DNA of 64,000 bases from NCBI RefSeq assembly GCF_014698235.1, contig NZ_JACJSP010000020.1, positions 1-64,000 of the forward strand, read 5' to 3'. This document shows positions 61,525-64,000 of this stretch, piece after piece. Positions within the stretch are counted from its first letter, which is position 1. Each line of letters begins with the position of its first letter. Source of the stretch: Limnothrix sp. FACHB-406 (GTDB lineage: Bacteria; Cyanobacteriota; Cyanobacteriia; CACIAM-69d). The notes beneath the pieces were generated by a model. It worked only from the letters and a program-made list of their open reading frames with translations, searched no databases and was not told the DNA's origin. Made by a program: the position numbers and the translations under genes.

Positions 61525-62790
61525 GTGAGTCCCCAAGTCCTCGCTGATCCCGCCTCGATCGCCCCAGTTGCCTTTTCCACCGAGGCCTTTGACGCAGCCG
61601 TCATGAAAACCTACGGCCGCTTCGCGATCGCCCTGGAGCGTGGCGAAGGTAGCCGCGTTTGGGACACCGAGGGCCGCAGCTATTTGGACTTTGTGGCGGG
61701 CATTGCCACCTGCACCCTGGGCCATGCCCACCCAGTGATGACCAGCGCCGTGAGCCAGCAGATTCAAAAACTGCACCACGTTTCCAATCTTTACTACATC
61801 CCTGAACAAGGGGCGTTGGCGGCCTGGTTGGTGGAACATTCCTGCGCCGATCGGGCGTTTTTCTGTAACTCCGGAGCCGAAGCCAACGAGGGCGCAATCA
61901 AACTGGCCCGTAAATATGCCCACACGGTGTTGGGCATTGATGAACCGGTGATCCTCACGGCCCACGCCAGCTTCCACGGGCGCACCTTGGCCACCATCAC
62001 CGCCACCGGTCAGCCCAAATATCAAAAGAACTTCAGCCCTCTGGTTCCGGGGTTTGAATATATCCCTTACAACGACATTGCGGCCCTGGAAGCGACGATC
62101 GCCCGCTTGGAAACCAACGGCCCCCGCGTCGCTGCCATCATGCTGGAAGCGCTTCAGGGAGAAGGGGGCGTGCGTCCGGGCGATCGGGCTTATTTCCAAC
62201 GGGTTCGGGAAATTTGCGACGATCGGGGCATCTTGTTGATTCTTGATGAAGTGCAAGTGGGCGTTGGCCGCACGGGGCAACTGTGGGGCTACGAAAACCT
62301 GGGCATTGAGCCGGATATTTTCACTTCTGCCAAGGGCTTGGGCGGCGGCATCCCGATCGGGGCCCTGCTGTGCAAGGCCAAGTGCAATGTGTTTGAACCG
62401 GGTGACCACGCCAGCACCTACGGCGGTAATCCCTTTGCCTGTGGGGTGGCGATGGCCGTTTGCCAAACGGTTGGCGCACCGGGCTTTTTGGACAATGTGC
62501 GCGATCGGGGCGAGCAATTGCGGGCGGGTCTGAAGGCCCTGGCGGTTCAATATCCCAACTTGATTGCGGAAGTGCGCGGTTGGGGTCTAATCAACGGCCT
62601 GGTGCTGAGGGAAGATGCGGGCCTCAGCTCGATCGATTTGGTCAAAACCGCCATGGCCGCCGGTCTGTTGCTGGTGCCGGCCGGGCCGCAGGTGGTGCGA
62701 TTTGTGCCGCCCCTGATCGTCACTGCCGCCGAAATTGACGAAGCGTTGGCCGCCATCACCCAAGCGATTGCCACCTTGCAAGCGGCCTAG
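61525..62790 (+). CDS. argD: Acetylornithine aminotransferase
   Basis: PLP-dependent class III transaminase that makes N-acetylornithine in arginine synthesis and possibly succinyl-diaminopimelate. The 421-residue protein shows FVAGIATCTLGHAHP, SGAEANEGAIKLARKY, FHGRTLATITATGQ, LILDEVQVGVGRTG, and the PLP Lys in TSAKGLGGG (Lys270), then STYGGNPFACG. The start is a GTG at 61525 with GGAGCAACC upstream. It diverges from rsmH and is followed by a T-rich terminator. Confidence 0.95.
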   Translation: MSPQVLADPASIAPVAFSTEAFDAAVMKTYGRFAIALERGEGSRVWDTEGRSYLDFVAGIATCTLGHAHPVMTSAVSQQIQKLHHVSNLYYIPEQGALAAWLVEHSCADRAFFCNSGAEANEGAIKLARKYAHTVLGIDEPVILTAHASFHGRTLATITATGQPKYQKNFSPLVPGFEYIPYNDIAALEATIARLETNGPRVAAIMLEALQGEGGVRPGDRAYFQRVREICDDRGILLILDEVQVGVGRTGQLWGYENLGIEPDIFTSAKGLGGGIPIGALLCKAKCNVFEPGDHASTYGGNPFACGVAMAVCQTVGAPGFLDNVRDRGEQLRAGLKALAVQYPNLIAEVRGWGLINGLVLREDAGLSSIDLVKTAMAAGLLLVPAGPQVVRFVPPLIVTAAEIDEALAAITQAIATLQAA

Positions 62791-63223
62791 GGCGATCGGG
62801 TTGGCTATGCCGATTGCACGAATTGCGTCAATTTGACGAGTTGATTTGATTAATCGATTGGATTCAACAGGGCGATCGGGAAACAAGCTGGATTCGCCCA
62901 TCCCCAACGATCCAAATGATCTAATCTGGCGGGATAGGCATGGCTTATCCCGTTTTTGTTTTTTTGATTGAACGAACCCAGAGCCTGATCAGCAACTCAA
63001 GTTGGCGGCTAAAGTGGCTAGAACCGACCGCCAAAATTTGCTACCAACTTTGCCAATAAAATTTGCTAACAAGGTGTGGAGGCTCAAGCAGCCCCTGACT
63101 CAGTGGCCCATCATCCAACAGCCGAAATTCAGCGGTAGCCCCTCGGCCGAGGCCTTTTAGCCGTCATGATTTGCCTTTGCCAGCAGGCCAGCCCCTCCGC
63201 GATCACATCTTGCAAAAATTCCC
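62791..63223. other. Gap downstream of argD
   Basis: About 430 bases with no supported gene apart from the terminator at 62930-62965. The rest has no striking repeat. Confidence 0.45.
62930..62965 (+). terminator. Rho-independent terminator of argD
   Basis: CGGGATA (62930-62936) pairs with TATCCCG (62946-62952) around a nine-base loop and is followed by TTTTTGTTTTTTT. It lies 140 bases after the argD stop. Confidence 0.92.
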
Positions 63224-63679
63224 ATGAAAATCATTAAGAAAATTCTGGCGGGCAGCTTTCTCACCCTGGGCGGCTTCTTTTGGCTGGTCGCTCTTTTGGT
63301 TCCGTTGTCGCCCTTGGAACCGGGACAAACCGTTGCCGATCGGGAGCGCGAAAACCAAAGCGCTATTTTGGGATGCGTTGTCTTTGGTGCGCCCTTTGTG
63401 GCGGGTGGTGGCTGGCTGCTTTGGGATCTTAAAAAACAACATCAAACACAACAAAAAAATCAAGAGCGCCAACAACAGGAACAGCTACGCCAATGCCTGA
63501 TGGAGTTGTTAGCTGAAGGACAAGGCCAGGTCACCCTATTTGAATTTGCCATGCGATCGGGCTTGGAGGCCGATCGGGCCCGCGCCTATCTCGATCGCAT
63601 GTCGATTGAATTTGGGGCAGAATACCAGATTGGACAGCAGGGAGAAACGCGATACTTTTTCCCGATCAGTCACCATTAA
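63224..63679 (+). CDS. Small membrane protein with a C-terminal helical domain
   Basis: 151 residues with two membrane helices (ILAGSFLTLGGFFWLVALLVPLS and ILGCVVFGAPFVAGGGWLLWDL), a Gln-rich coiled stretch, and a C-terminal segment of about 55 residues (LRQCLMELLAEGQGQVTLFEFAMRSGLEADRARAYLDRMSIEFGAEYQ) that looks like a small winged-helix-like domain. I do not recognise a named family. The start at 63224 is the first Met of a normal signal-anchor-like N-terminus (MKIIKKILAG). A 14-bp minisatellite begins 16 bases after its stop. Confidence 0.78.
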   Translation: MKIIKKILAGSFLTLGGFFWLVALLVPLSPLEPGQTVADRERENQSAILGCVVFGAPFVAGGGWLLWDLKKQHQTQQKNQERQQQEQLRQCLMELLAEGQGQVTLFEFAMRSGLEADRARAYLDRMSIEFGAEYQIGQQGETRYFFPISHH

Positions 63680-63694
63680 TCTCAGAATTAATCT

Positions 63695-63778
63695 CAGATT
63701 CCAGATTTCAGATTCCAGATTTCAGATTCCAGATTTCAGATTCCAGATTTCAGATTCTAGATTTCAGATTCTAGATCT
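63695..63778. repeat. Six tandem copies of a 14-bp unit
   Basis: Units of CAGATTCCAGATTT at 63695, 63709, 63723 and 63737, then two with CAGATTCTAGAT(T/C)T at 63751 and 63765. Each unit is itself two 7-base halves (CAGATTC, CAGATTT), so the base period is 7. It lies just after the membrane-protein gene. Confidence 0.92.
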
Positions 63779-63923
63779 CAAATTATGGTTGATTATGGGG
63801 TGAATTCAAGGTTCCAAAATTAGCCCAATTCCGTTGTGCTTTTTGCTGGTTCTTCAGAGCCTGATTCCTTAGATTAAGCCTTTAGAAGCCTCAGAAATTC
63901 AAGATTCCACCCAAAATCAGGTT

Positions 63924-64000
63924 ATGAAACTTCTTGTTCAATCACGTCCTCTTCTGCCAATAGCAATGGGCATTGCCACAATTTTGAGTCTTGCGATCGC
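63924..64000 (+). CDS. Start of an unidentified protein with a signal-like N-terminus (cut by window edge)
   Basis: A frame opens at the ATG at 63924 and reads MKLLVQSRPLLPIAMGIATILSLAI to the window edge. The basic start followed by a hydrophobic run is typical of a signal peptide or membrane anchor. Only 25 codons are visible, so the protein cannot be named; the 150 bases before it are gene-free and AT-rich. Confidence 0.5.
   Translation, partial: MKLLVQSRPLLPIAMGIATILSLAI

Overview
The window comes from a cyanobacterial chromosome. The evidence is the dense scatter of the HIP1-type octamer GCGATCGC and its core CGATCG, a one-helix high-light-inducible protein, a lumenal pentapeptide protein of the TL17 kind, a tmRNA with the cyanobacterial-type tag ANNIVPFARKTVAVA, a low-complexity-tail membrane protein, exosortase-type surface proteins and an NrtR-linked NAD operon. 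The GC-rich, HIP1-rich composition would fit a Limnothrix/Pseudanabaena-like filamentous lineage, but the genus is a guess. No rRNA, tRNA, prophage, transposase gene or CRISPR array was seen.

Layout, left half. 0-4.6 kb: end of an unidentified gene, a PleD-like diguanylate cyclase, an Hli protein, a small membrane protein, a tandem-domain pterin synthase, a YbjQ protein and a cupin. 4.7-8.5 kb: pncB-nadD-nrtR, an NAD-salvage operon with its own regulator and a candidate operator in front, followed by a membrane protein. 8.7-11.9 kb: a complete TRAP transporter (binding lipoprotein, small and large membrane subunits). 12-19 kb: glycosyltransferase, rhomboid protease, L,D-transpeptidase, a membrane coiled-coil/HEAT protein and a secreted RTX metalloprotease. 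19.4-27.7 kb: gyrA, an NRPV-repeat protein, uvrB, purK, a pentapeptide protein and a holin-like membrane protein. 28-32 kb: a diguanylate cyclase with a degenerate receiver, an AT-rich FkbM-type methyltransferase, and csaB.

Layout, right half. 32.7-35 kb: two tandem, closely similar PEP-CTERM surface proteins. 35.4-43.5 kb: a chorismate-using enzyme (PabB/TrpE family), a structured-RNA candidate with a strong terminator, then the conserved rimP-nusA-ylxR-infB operon. 43.6-51.7 kb: GST-like protein, low-complexity-tail membrane protein, tmRNA, DUF423 protein, amine oxidase, a 5-formyl-THF cyclo-ligase fused to MoaD, an MBL-fold hydrolase and a universal stress protein. 52-64 kb: cobN, yebC, an RsbW-like/RsbU-like partner-switching pair, rsmH, argD, a small membrane protein and the start of a further gene.

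Most genes are housekeeping. The unusual content is in three places. First, there are two families of short, transposase-less palindromic elements built round the same 20-bp palindrome. Family A (146-147 bp) starts exactly at the stop codon of two unrelated genes. Family B (about 149 bp) has one full copy and one half copy, and a 24-bp piece of the half copy has been amplified into a minisatellite. Second, many other tandem repeats with 12-, 13-, 14-, 15-, 17-, 21- and 34-bp periods lie between or at the edges of genes. Third, several proteins have odd architectures: the cyclo-ligase/MoaD fusion, a pterin synthase with one dead domain, the NRPV-repeat protein, and a diguanylate cyclase with a pseudo-receiver.
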